A stretch of 5,906 nt of DNA from Bacteroidia bacterium (GCA_026391235.1 JAPLDV010000493.1:1-5906), one strand, 5' to 3'. Counted from the stretch's first letter, positions 1 through 5,906 are shown. Translations and numbers: made by a program. Notes: generated from the letters alone by a model not told the origin.

Positions 1-1356
1 GCAAACCATCCGGCTATCAAGGCGGTAAGTCCGCAGGCTCCGGTAACGAACTGGTTTATTGGCGACGACTGGCACCATAATGGAGCATTCATGATGCTCG
101 ACGGATTCTCTTTTTACACAAAATTCGGTGATCCGATGGCGGTGCCAACCCGGCAGAATAACTCCGGTTTCCGCTATCCGGTGCCCGACAGCTATGAATT
201 TTTCATGCGGTTAGGCAGTGTGAAAAATACCAGGCAATTCTTTGCCGACTCTGTAAAATACTGGCAGGAGCTGCTGGCTCATCCGAATTATGATTCCTGG
301 TGGAAAGCTACTGATCCGAGGCCTTATCTGAAAAAAGTTCAGCCTGCCGTGATGACCGTTGGCGGCTGGTTTGATGCCGAGGACCTGTGGGGAACGCTGC
401 ACACTTATGAGGCAATTGAAAATCAGAATTCACAACAGGTAAAAAACACGCTCGTCATGGGACCGTGGTCGCACGGACAGTGGGCCATGGGCGACGGGGA
501 AAATCTTGGAAATATTTATTGGGGTTTGAAAGCCAATGAGCATTACCAGAAACTTGAAGTCGATTTCTTTAATTATTACCTGAAAGATCAGGGAACGCCT
601 GAACTCCCGGAGGCCACGATCTTTATTACCGGGGCAAATGAGTGGAAAAGTTTCGAAACATGGCCGCCGAAGAATACCGAAGAAAAGGCGATTTATTTCC
701 AGCCAGGCGGAAAGCTTGATTTTTCAGCACCCATAGTTAAGGATGATTTCGATGAATATCTGTCCAATCCGATGAAGCCCGTACCTTATCGCGAGGATAT
801 TGCTGCCCAGCGGAGTGCCGATTACATGACCGATGATCAGCGATTTGCATCTCGCAGACCTGATGTAGTGGTTTATCAGACTGATGTTCTTACCGAAGAC
901 ATGACTTTTACCGGTCCGCTTACTGCTGAGCTGTATGTGACTACTACCGGCACCGATGCCGACTGGGTTGTTAAGCTGGTCGATGTCTTCCCCGATCGCG
1001 TTGCAGCACCAGCCGGCAAAGACATTAAGGTGCCGCTGGGCGGGTATCAGATGCTCGTGCGGGGCGAGGTGATGCGCGGTCGCTATCGTGATAGTTATGA
1101 AAATCCGGAAGCCTTCAAGCCTGGAAAGATCACCACGGTGAGATTTGAACTCCCTGATATAGCCCATAAATTTAAAAAAGGCCACCGCATCATGATCCAG
1201 GTTCAGAACAGCTGGTTCCCGCTTGTCGACCGCAACCCTCAGAAGTTCGTCGATATTTACAACTGCGAGACGTCAGACTTCCAGAATGCCATCATGCGGG
1301 TGTATCACGATAAGAAAAATGCATCGTGCGTGAAGGTTAATGTACTGAAGGACTGA
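1..1356 (+). CDS. CocE/NonD family serine hydrolase, alpha-amino-acid ester hydrolase-like (5' partial)
   Basis: The reading frame is open from base 1 to the TGA at 1354-1356, giving 451 visible residues. The ATG at 91 is internal, because family sequence (HPAIKAVSPQAP, then GDDWHHNGAF) precedes it. The family (peptidase S15/CocE; alpha-amino-acid ester hydrolases) has an alpha/beta-hydrolase core with a Ser-Asp-His triad and a C-terminal jelly-roll domain. The Asp is in GGWFDAEDLWG (codon 373-375) and the His in GPWSHG (codon 472-474). Their 33-residue separation equals that of Asp307 and His340 as I recall them for characterised ester hydrolases. The E and D after the catalytic Asp fit the carboxylate cluster that binds the substrate alpha-amino group. 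The nucleophile Ser should lie about 10-15 codons before the window. The jelly-roll domain runs from about 790 to the stop. The enzyme is probably exported and acts on alpha-amino esters or short peptides. A general X-Pro dipeptidyl-peptidase or other acylase role remains possible. Confidence 0.9.
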   Translation, partial: ANHPAIKAVSPQAPVTNWFIGDDWHHNGAFMMLDGFSFYTKFGDPMAVPTRQNNSGFRYPVPDSYEFFMRLGSVKNTRQFFADSVKYWQELLAHPNYDSWWKATDPRPYLKKVQPAVMTVGGWFDAEDLWGTLHTYEAIENQNSQQVKNTLVMGPWSHGQWAMGDGENLGNIYWGLKANEHYQKLEVDFFNYYLKDQGTPELPEATIFITGANEWKSFETWPPKNTEEKAIYFQPGGKLDFSAPIVKDDFDEYLSNPMKPVPYREDIAAQRSADYMTDDQRFASRRPDVVVYQTDVLTEDMTFTGPLTAELYVTTTGTDADWVVKLVDVFPDRVAAPAGKDIKVPLGGYQMLVRGEVMRGRYRDSYENPEAFKPGKITTVRFELPDIAHKFKKGHRIMIQVQNSWFPLVDRNPQKFVDIYNCETSDFQNAIMRVYHDKKNASCVKVNVLKD

Positions 1357-1384
1357 TCGGGCATCATAATAATGCTGACTCATA

Positions 1385-1424
1385 GTGACATTCATTGACA
1401 ATTGTTTACATTCTTTTGACATTC
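1385..1424 (+). promoter_or_regulatory. Four phased GACA repeats, candidate response-regulator operator (array 1)
   Basis: Four copies of a TTGACATTC-like unit lie head to tail. Their GACA/TACA cores start at 1387, 1397, 1407 and 1418, a 10-10-11 spacing that puts all copies on one face of the helix. Copies 2 and 4 are TTGACA, copy 3 is TTTACA and copy 1 is GTGACA. The array lies between the hydrolase stop and the kinase start, and the last core is 64 bases before the kinase ATG. PhoB/PhoP-type regulators bind direct repeats of about 11-base period (TGTCA in E. coli PhoB boxes, TT[ACT]ACA-like in B. subtilis PhoP boxes), so this arrangement suits the OmpR-family regulator encoded downstream. 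The binding protein is inferred. Overlapping -35-like TTGACA hexamers are an alternative reading. Confidence 0.6.
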
Positions 1425-1448
1425 TGATAGTTTAATTAAATATCTTGG
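1415..1448 (+). promoter_or_regulatory. Candidate promoter of the kinase/regulator operon
   Basis: TTTTGACA at 1414-1421 overlaps the fourth repeat and supplies a TTTG or a perfect TTGACA upstream element. TATCTTGG at 1441-1448 starts 26 bases after the TTTG at 1415. This resembles the Bacteroidota -33/-7 pattern (TTTG and TAnnTTTG) with one mismatch. As a standard sigma-70 promoter the same TTGACA would pair with AATATC (spacer 17) or TATCTT (spacer 19), both weak. Overlap of the last repeat with the -33/-35 element is the layout expected for activation by a PhoB-like regulator. Exact boxes and start site are uncertain. Confidence 0.4.
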
Positions 1449-1481
1449 GGTATTGAAATTTAAGCGAATCAAAAGTCAGGA

Positions 1482-3614
1482 ATGGAAATATTCACCCATA
1501 GAATATTTACCCACAGGAAAATTATTTTTATTTTCCTTTTTGCCATTTTTCTACCCTCGTTGATTGTGGGATATTTAAGCTTAACCACCTTCTCCAATAG
1601 ACGCGAAGCTGTAAAAAAAATTCTGGAATCAAATCTTTGGATTTCAGGAGAAGCTGGGCTCAAATCCGTTGAAGATGCACTTTCTGAACAGGAGAAAAAT
1701 GCTTTAATATCCGAAAATTTTATTCGTTTAACCGGGTCGATAAAGGCTGGCCAAACACTGGACCAAGCTTCTGAATATTCAAAAGATTTCGCCGGGCAAT
1801 TTTTTTTGCTTAATGCTGATTTTAAAATAGTTTTCCCTGAAACAGGAAGCGAAAATACCTGGGAAATTCAATTGGAAAAGGAGATGTCAATTACCCCGTT
1901 CGCACAACTGTTCCAAAGAGCTGAATCTTTTGAATTCTATCAAAATAATTACGCCCGGGCTGCTGAATTATATAAAGAGTGTAGCGTATCCGCTCCCTCA
2001 AAGCAGCACCGTGCAATGGCACTTGAAAGCCTGGGACGCTGCCTTTTATCATCCAATAAATATGATGAAGCGAATAAAGTATATAATGAACTTTCCAAAA
2101 ACTATGGACAATTCCAAAACAAGGCAGGTCACCCTTATGGTATTATTGCTGCCTTTCAATTATACCAGGTTTCTCAGGAAAAGAAGGAGGAAGAAAATTG
2201 TCTTGGAATTTTACTCGGCCTTTACAAAGAATTACGTGAAGGGATCTGGCTTATAAACGTTTCTGTTTATGATTTTTATATTGCAGAAATTGAATCCATT
2301 TTAAACAGCAGATTTAATGAAGGGAAATTCCCTGAAATTCAAAAATCTTACTTAAAAATACAAAAAACGCCATCTCCTTACAGGCAAGCCCTGATTTTTT
2401 CAAATTTTTTAGAGAAAAATACTATTCCGAAAATTAAAGAAAAATTTTCACTGGCACGTCCGGCGGGCGAATTTGTGCCTGAACGAATGCTTATCAATTC
2501 GGAAAAGGATTTCTTACTGGTTTCCTATACCATTCTGCCAAATTTTCAACCGGAACAAAATTTTTACGGCGGATTTTTTTGGGACCTCAAACTTTTAAAA
2601 AATCAGGTACTGCCTAAAATGCTTGAAGATATAACAAAAGATTCCGGGCTGGATTTTAAGATCGTGGATGATAAAGGCCAAAATATCACCACCGGGAAAG
2701 AAGAAGTACTATCAAAGGAATCCCTGACATTAACTTTTCGCATGTTTCCGCTGACCTGGAAACTTCTTGTTACTCTCCCTGAAATAAAAGTCCTGGAGAA
2801 GGCGGCACGCCGGGAGATTTTTTTCTACGGGGTCCTTCTGACTGTTATCATAGCCTTAATGCTTTTAGGCGCTGTTCTGATCGTGCGTGACATTTCGCGT
2901 GAATCTGAAACCACACGCCTGAAGACCGAATTTGTCCATAACATCACACATGAACTCAAGACCCCGCTGACACTCATCCGGCTGTATGGGGAAACCCTCC
3001 AGCGGAAAGAAAACCTCACAAACGAAGAGAAGAAAGATTGCTATGAGATAATCACCAAGGAAAGTGAGCGCCTGTCGCACCTGATTAACAATGTTCTTGA
3101 TTTTTCAAGGATTGAAACGGGCAGAAAAGAATTTGATTTTAAAAATGGAGACCTGGCAGCCATTATCCGGGATACTTTGGAATCGTATCGCTATCATTTA
3201 GAGAAAAAGGGATTTGTCATCCATAAAGACATCCGTGACCTTCCGGAAATGAATTTCGATGGAGAGGCCATTGCCAGCGTATTAATTAATTTATTGAGCA
3301 ATGCCATGAAATTTTCGCCAAAGGAAAAGGTAGTGACCGTGAAATTATTCAGAGATGACGGCAATGCCGTCATTCAGGTAGCAGATAAAGGTATTGGGAT
3401 TTCACCGGCAGAAGTTCCAAAAATTTTCCAGAGATTTTATCAGTCGGAAAATAAAATGGTCACCGAAAGGAGAGGAAGCGGATTAGGTCTTACCCTGGTT
3501 AAACACATTACGGAGGCTCATAACGGCACGATTCAGGTTGAAAGTGAACCAGGAAAAGGCAGTATCTTTTCCGTGATCCTGCCCATAACGTTCACTGAAA
3601 AACATAAAACATGA
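1482..3614 (+). CDS. Two-TM sensor histidine kinase with extracytoplasmic TPR-containing sensor
   Basis: This 710-residue membrane kinase is the predicted partner of the regulator that follows. A short basic N-terminus leads to TM1 (about residues 14-34), then an extracytoplasmic region (35-445), TM2 (446-468), a HisKA domain with FVHNITHELKTPL (phospho-acceptor His490), and an HATPase domain with N box NLLSNAMKF (N603, N607), G1 box DKGIG (D635) and G2 box GSGLGL (665-670). All key kinase residues are present. The sensor holds TPR-like helices at about 147-208 and probably further, flanked by stretches that each contain DFKIV (113-117, 391-395) and look Cache/PAS-like. The ATG at 1482 is the only reasonable start: an in-frame TAA lies at 1461 and no other ATG is nearby. 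Its ribosome site is poor, since CAGG is only one base from the ATG. The ligand is not recognisable. Confidence 0.93.
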   Translation: MEIFTHRIFTHRKIIFIFLFAIFLPSLIVGYLSLTTFSNRREAVKKILESNLWISGEAGLKSVEDALSEQEKNALISENFIRLTGSIKAGQTLDQASEYSKDFAGQFFLLNADFKIVFPETGSENTWEIQLEKEMSITPFAQLFQRAESFEFYQNNYARAAELYKECSVSAPSKQHRAMALESLGRCLLSSNKYDEANKVYNELSKNYGQFQNKAGHPYGIIAAFQLYQVSQEKKEEENCLGILLGLYKELREGIWLINVSVYDFYIAEIESILNSRFNEGKFPEIQKSYLKIQKTPSPYRQALIFSNFLEKNTIPKIKEKFSLARPAGEFVPERMLINSEKDFLLVSYTILPNFQPEQNFYGGFFWDLKLLKNQVLPKMLEDITKDSGLDFKIVDDKGQNITTGKEEVLSKESLTLTFRMFPLTWKLLVTLPEIKVLEKAARREIFFYGVLLTVIIALMLLGAVLIVRDISRESETTRLKTEFVHNITHELKTPLTLIRLYGETLQRKENLTNEEKKDCYEIITKESERLSHLINNVLDFSRIETGRKEFDFKNGDLAAIIRDTLESYRYHLEKKGFVIHKDIRDLPEMNFDGEAIASVLINLLSNAMKFSPKEKVVTVKLFRDDGNAVIQVADKGIGISPAEVPKIFQRFYQSENKMVTERRGSGLGLTLVKHITEAHNGTIQVESEPGKGSIFSVILPITFTEKHKT
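1488..1517 (+). repeat. 15-base imperfect tandem duplication at the kinase N-terminus
   Basis: ATATTCACCCATAGA (1488-1502) is followed directly by ATATTTACCCACAGG (1503-1517), 12 of 15 bases identical and in frame. It encodes the doubled peptide IFTHR-IFTHR just before TM1, which adds basic and His residues on the cytoplasmic side. It is probably a small slippage duplication, with the three differences suggesting that it is not recent. Confidence 0.6.
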
Positions 3615-4297
3615 AAAAGAAGATACTGATTATCGAAGATGAAGAAGATCTGATTAAAGGACTTAAAATGAACCTGTCCGATGAAGGATTTGAGGTGGAC
3701 TGGGCGGTTGATGGTGCGGAAGGCCTTCGTAAAGCCCTTGAAGAAAAACCCGACCTGATCCTTCTGGATATCATGCTGCCCGAGATGAATGGTCTTGAGG
3801 TCTGCCGGAGGCTCCGGCAAAATAAAACAGACATACCGGTTATCATGCTCACAGCCAAAGGAGAAGAGATCGACAAGGTGGTTGGGCTTGAAATCGGGGC
3901 CGACGATTATATGACCAAGCCCTTCAGCATCCGGGAACTTTTGGCCCGGATTAAGGTCCAGTTAAGGCGCGGTGAAAGCGAGGCTAAACCGGGACTTAAA
4001 GTATATTCATTTGGCGATATTGAAGTTGATGTTGCCCAATTTAAAATCAGGCGAAATGGGAAAGATATGGACCTCACTTCCCTGGAGATGGAGATATTGA
4101 AATATTTCATTGCCCATCGGGGTGAAGTGGTGTCGAGGGATGACCTGCTCGATAAAATCTGGGGATATGAAAGTTTTCCCACCACCCGGACCATCGATAA
4201 TCACATTCTTAAAATGAGAAAAAAAATAGAGGACGACCCATCTCATCCCCGGTATATTTTGTCGGTTTACGGAGGAGGTTACCGGTTTACCGGATGA
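3611..4297 (+). CDS. OmpR/PhoB-family response regulator
   Basis: This 228-residue cytoplasmic DNA-binding regulator is of normal length for the family. The receiver domain (about 1-120) has the acidic pocket E9/D10, phospho-acceptor D53 in LILLDIMLP, switch residues T81 and Y100, and K103 in the MTKPF motif. A winged-helix Trans_reg_C domain follows (about 131-227), with the recognition-helix region TTRTIDNHILKMRKKIE and the terminal wing YILSVYGGGYRFTG. Its ATG overlaps the kinase TGA as ATGA, so the pair is probably co-transcribed and translationally coupled. No good Shine-Dalgarno sequence precedes it. Phosphotransfer from His490 of the kinase to D53 is the expected chemistry. Likely targets are the phased repeats upstream of its own operon and of the next gene, which is inference from their position and PhoB-box-like layout. 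The domain type is certain, but the regulon and signal are not. Confidence 0.95.
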   Translation: MKKKILIIEDEEDLIKGLKMNLSDEGFEVDWAVDGAEGLRKALEEKPDLILLDIMLPEMNGLEVCRRLRQNKTDIPVIMLTAKGEEIDKVVGLEIGADDYMTKPFSIRELLARIKVQLRRGESEAKPGLKVYSFGDIEVDVAQFKIRRNGKDMDLTSLEMEILKYFIAHRGEVVSRDDLLDKIWGYESFPTTRTIDNHILKMRKKIEDDPSHPRYILSVYGGGYRFTG

Positions 4298-4334
4298 AGA
4301 CAATCCTTGACATTGTTTTACTTTTATTTGACCC
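4297..4334 (+). promoter_or_regulatory. Four phased GACA-type repeats, candidate response-regulator operator (array 2)
   Basis: Cores start at 4299 (GACA), 4309 (GACA in TTGACA), 4319 (TACT in TTTACT) and 4330 (GACC in TTGACC), again spaced 10-10-11. Aligned without gaps to array 1, bases 4299-4332 match 1387-1420 at 26 of 34 positions. Copy 3 is the TTTAC variant and copy 1 lacks the leading TT in both arrays. The first core begins two bases after the regulator stop codon, and the last is 71 bases before the next ATG. Recurrence at the head of a second gene argues for a shared operator rather than chance. Copies 3 and 4 are more degenerate here, so affinity may be lower. Confidence 0.6.
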
Positions 4335-4361
4335 TGGCGGCATTTACAAGTGCAACATTTG
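4327..4361 (+). promoter_or_regulatory. Candidate promoter of the secreted TPR/propeller gene
   Basis: TTTG at 4327-4330 overlaps the fourth repeat, and AACATTTG at 4354-4361 starts 27 bases later. The latter differs from the TAnnTTTG -7 pattern of Bacteroidota by one base. No good sigma-70 -10 box is found at 16-18 bases from TTGACC (4328-4333). Weak core elements with a repeat over the upstream box suggest dependence on an activator. The geometry matches the candidate promoter upstream of the kinase to within one base. Confidence 0.35.
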
Positions 4362-4363
4362 CA

Positions 4364-4379
4364 GTGAATTAATTTTCAC
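4364..4379. repeat. Inverted repeat GTGAA-N6-TTCAC in the leader of the TPR gene
   Basis: GTGAA and TTCAC face each other across six A/T bases, just after the candidate -7 box and 21 bases before the start codon. It could be a small operator near the transcription start or a weak 5' leader hairpin. It is not a CRP site, because GTGA and TCAC are eight bases apart rather than six. No T-run follows that would make it a terminator. Confidence 0.3.
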
Positions 4380-4387
4380 TAACCAAC

Positions 4388-4393
4388 AGGAGG
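4388..4393 (+). promoter_or_regulatory. Strong ribosome binding site AGGAGG
   Basis: A full AGGAGG lies seven bases upstream of the ATG at 4401 and fixes that start. It contrasts with the kinase and regulator genes, which lack a usable Shine-Dalgarno sequence, and suggests much higher translation of the secreted protein. Confidence 0.85.
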
Positions 4394-4400
4394 CATCATC

Positions 4401-5906
4401 ATGAAACACAGGACAACATTTATTTTAGCCGCTCTTTTAGCCGTCGTACTGACCGCATCGGGATTTCAGGACTCACCCCAGTACAAGATTCTCTTCGAGA
4501 AGGCAAAGTTTACCATGGAAACAAAGGGTGACCTCAACGGAGCCATTACTCTCTTTAACGAGATCATTAAAAAATATCCGAAGGAGCGGGAATACGCCGC
4601 AAAATCCCAGCTCAACATCGGCCTCTGCTATGAAAAGCTGGGCGCGAACCAGGCGCAAAAAGCTTACCAGACCGTGGTCGACACCTGGCCCGATCAGACC
4701 GAGATGGTAGCCCTGGCAAAAACAAAACTGACGCAACTAACGGGTGTTGTAGCCGAATCCAATCTTAGAGCCGAACAGAGTTTCAAGCTGGCGGGTGATC
4801 TGTACAAAGAATTCAAGTATGAATCCGCGGTGGCGGAATATGAAAAAGTGATCAAAATGGCACCAAAATCCAAACTGGCAGAGGAAGCACAACTCTGGAT
4901 CGGCCAATGCTATTTTAAGGAGGGGAAAAATGACCAGGCGCTGGCATCGTTTAACACAATTAAAAAGGATTACCCGCAAAGCACGATTGTTCCTGTTACT
5001 GAACTGATGATCAGTCAGGTAAAGCAGGCGATCGCTACGAAACCCAACAGGAAGCCCATCGTAACTCTGGATGATAAAACAATTCTTGATCCTGCCACAG
5101 GAATCAGGTATACCAGAATCAATACGCTGGCAGGTAAAAACGATGTTATTACCTCGGCGTCAACCATAACCGCAATTTCTCCAAACCGCAAATTCGTACT
5201 GGTTAAGAACAAGGTCATTCCATTTGGTACCGGAGATTCATTTGAAGTATTCGATTTTCCTGCATCAGGTTGGTTAACAAGTGAATTGTCGCCCGATGGA
5301 ACAAGGATTGCCTATTTAACCGAAAATTCCATTTCGGTAATTTCAATATCCCCGGAAACAGGTCGTCCAGCCGGTCCCGGTAAAATACTGGTCAGCGGCA
5401 AGTATAATCAATCAGATCTTTTCAGTTGGTCACCGGATGGTGAAAAGCTCGTATTGTCATTAGGAGTTTCAAATGGCATATCAAATTTATGGACTCTTTC
5501 CACCCGCGATAGCGAACTAAAACAAATCACGAATGGAAAGAGTATTGATTGGGCGCCTCTATTTGCCAAAAACGGGAAGAATATTCTGTTTAAGAGATTC
5601 ACAAACATCATTATGCGTCCTGCCGAGGGTTTTAGATCAGTAATAATAGCTGATTCTTGCGCTTCTTACTACCATGAATTTTACTTGTCACCGAATAATC
5701 AATGGATTATTTATCCTGACAATGACTGGAAAAATTCTTTCTCTCTCTTCCGTGTTGGAGATAAACAAAAACAAGATCTATCCTTCCCCCAGGAAGTTGG
5801 AGATATAGTATCCTGGACCAATCAGGACAAAAAGGTCTATTTTTTCTCTCCTTCAACTGAATATAATGAGTCATTGGAAGTTGTGTCAGTCATGGGTGGG
5901 CCTGCC
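4401..5906 (+). CDS. Secreted TPR protein with TolB/PD40-like beta-propeller (3' partial)
   Basis: The frame is open from the ATG at 4401 to the last base, giving 502 residues with no stop. A signal peptide (about 1-21: basic start, hydrophobic ILAALLAVVL, then TASG) points to export. No lipobox Cys is present, so it is probably a soluble periplasmic or secreted protein. Four TPR-like units follow at about 33-62, 66-99, 124-157 and 160-194; the last two read GDLYKEFKYESAVAEYEKVI and LWIGQCYFKEGKNDQAL. From about 240 to the edge are propeller blade signatures of the TolB/PD40 type: ISPNRKFVLV, LSPDGTRIAYL, WSPDGEKLVL, LSPNNQWIIY, and LEVVSVMGGPA at the edge. Such proteins are usually scaffolds or binding proteins. 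No catalytic domain is visible, though one could follow beyond the window. A strong AGGAGG and the repeat array upstream suggest regulated, efficient expression. The ligand is unknown. Confidence 0.88.
   Translation, partial: MKHRTTFILAALLAVVLTASGFQDSPQYKILFEKAKFTMETKGDLNGAITLFNEIIKKYPKEREYAAKSQLNIGLCYEKLGANQAQKAYQTVVDTWPDQTEMVALAKTKLTQLTGVVAESNLRAEQSFKLAGDLYKEFKYESAVAEYEKVIKMAPKSKLAEEAQLWIGQCYFKEGKNDQALASFNTIKKDYPQSTIVPVTELMISQVKQAIATKPNRKPIVTLDDKTILDPATGIRYTRINTLAGKNDVITSASTITAISPNRKFVLVKNKVIPFGTGDSFEVFDFPASGWLTSELSPDGTRIAYLTENSISVISISPETGRPAGPGKILVSGKYNQSDLFSWSPDGEKLVLSLGVSNGISNLWTLSTRDSELKQITNGKSIDWAPLFAKNGKNILFKRFTNIIMRPAEGFRSVIIADSCASYYHEFYLSPNNQWIIYPDNDWKNSFSLFRVGDKQKQDLSFPQEVGDIVSWTNQDKKVYFFSPSTEYNESLEVVSVMGGPA

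Noticed and set aside
724..1185. 153-codon open frame on the minus strand inside the hydrolase gene
   Set aside because: It is antisense to well-conserved hydrolase sequence, and its product shows no recognisable domain. It reads as a shadow of the real gene.
1360..1375. Possible terminator hairpin after the hydrolase gene (GCAT, seven bases, ATGC)
   Set aside because: The stem is only about four base pairs with an A/T-rich loop and no T-run, too weak to call an intrinsic terminator.
1385..1424. CRISPR-like or mobile-element repeat array
   Set aside because: Units are only about 10 bases with no spacers, no cas genes and no terminal inverted repeats. Position and phasing fit a transcription-factor operator.
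1930..2256. 108-codon + strand frame inside the kinase gene
   Set aside because: It overlaps the TPR-like part of the kinase in another frame and the product looks unstructured. The kinase frame is clearly the coding one.
4282..4293. CCGG-TTTA-CCGG hairpin at the end of the regulator gene, followed later by T-rich sequence
   Set aside because: The stem is four base pairs and lies within codons for the conserved GYRFTG end of the winged helix. The T-rich stretch starts about 20 bases later and belongs to the repeat array.
4335..4353. Sigma-54-like promoter (GG ... GC) before the secreted protein gene
   Set aside because: The GG and GC pairs are 11 or 14 bases apart rather than the required 10, and no bacterial enhancer-binding protein is encoded nearby.
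4528..4710. 60-codon + strand frame within the start of the secreted protein gene
   Set aside because: The overlapping frame encodes a signal peptide and TPRs from a strong ribosome site, so the small frame is a by-product.

Overview
The window carries four protein-coding genes, all on the + strand: a hydrolase gene cut by the left edge, a sensor histidine kinase and response regulator pair, and a secreted TPR/propeller protein cut by the right edge. The gene families (alpha-amino-acid ester hydrolase-like peptidase, kinase with an extracytoplasmic TPR region, secreted TPR plus TolB/PD40-like propeller) are typical of Bacteroidota/FCB-group bacteria and of Acidobacteriota/Aminicenantes-like lineages. 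The phylum cannot be settled from this sequence. Base composition is mosaic: 60-base blocks counted by hand range from about 30% to 65% G+C.

Layout: 1-1356 is the 3' part of a CocE/NonD-family serine hydrolase that keeps the catalytic Asp and His and the C-terminal beta domain; the nucleophile Ser lies just outside the window. 1357-1481 is a promoter region with four short GACA-type repeats at 10-10-11 base spacing. 1482-3614 encodes a 710-residue two-TM histidine kinase whose roughly 410-residue extracytoplasmic part contains TPR-like repeats. 3611-4297 encodes an OmpR/PhoB-family response regulator that overlaps the kinase stop by four bases (ATGA). 4298-4400 is a second promoter region with a second repeat array that matches the first in spacing and largely in sequence. 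4401-5906 is the start of a secreted protein with four TPR-like units followed by a TolB/PD40-like propeller, still open at the right edge.

The main observation is the pair of matched operator-like arrays. One lies upstream of the kinase/regulator operon and one upstream of the secreted protein gene. Both have the same 10-10-11 phasing, the same variant third repeat and the same missing TT in the first repeat. Their last repeats lie 64 and 71 bases before the start codons. This suggests that the response regulator controls its own operon and the downstream gene through tandem sites resembling PhoB/PhoP boxes. Because the kinase sensor and the secreted protein both carry TPR-like repeats, the three genes may form one envelope-sensing circuit. 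That last step is inference.
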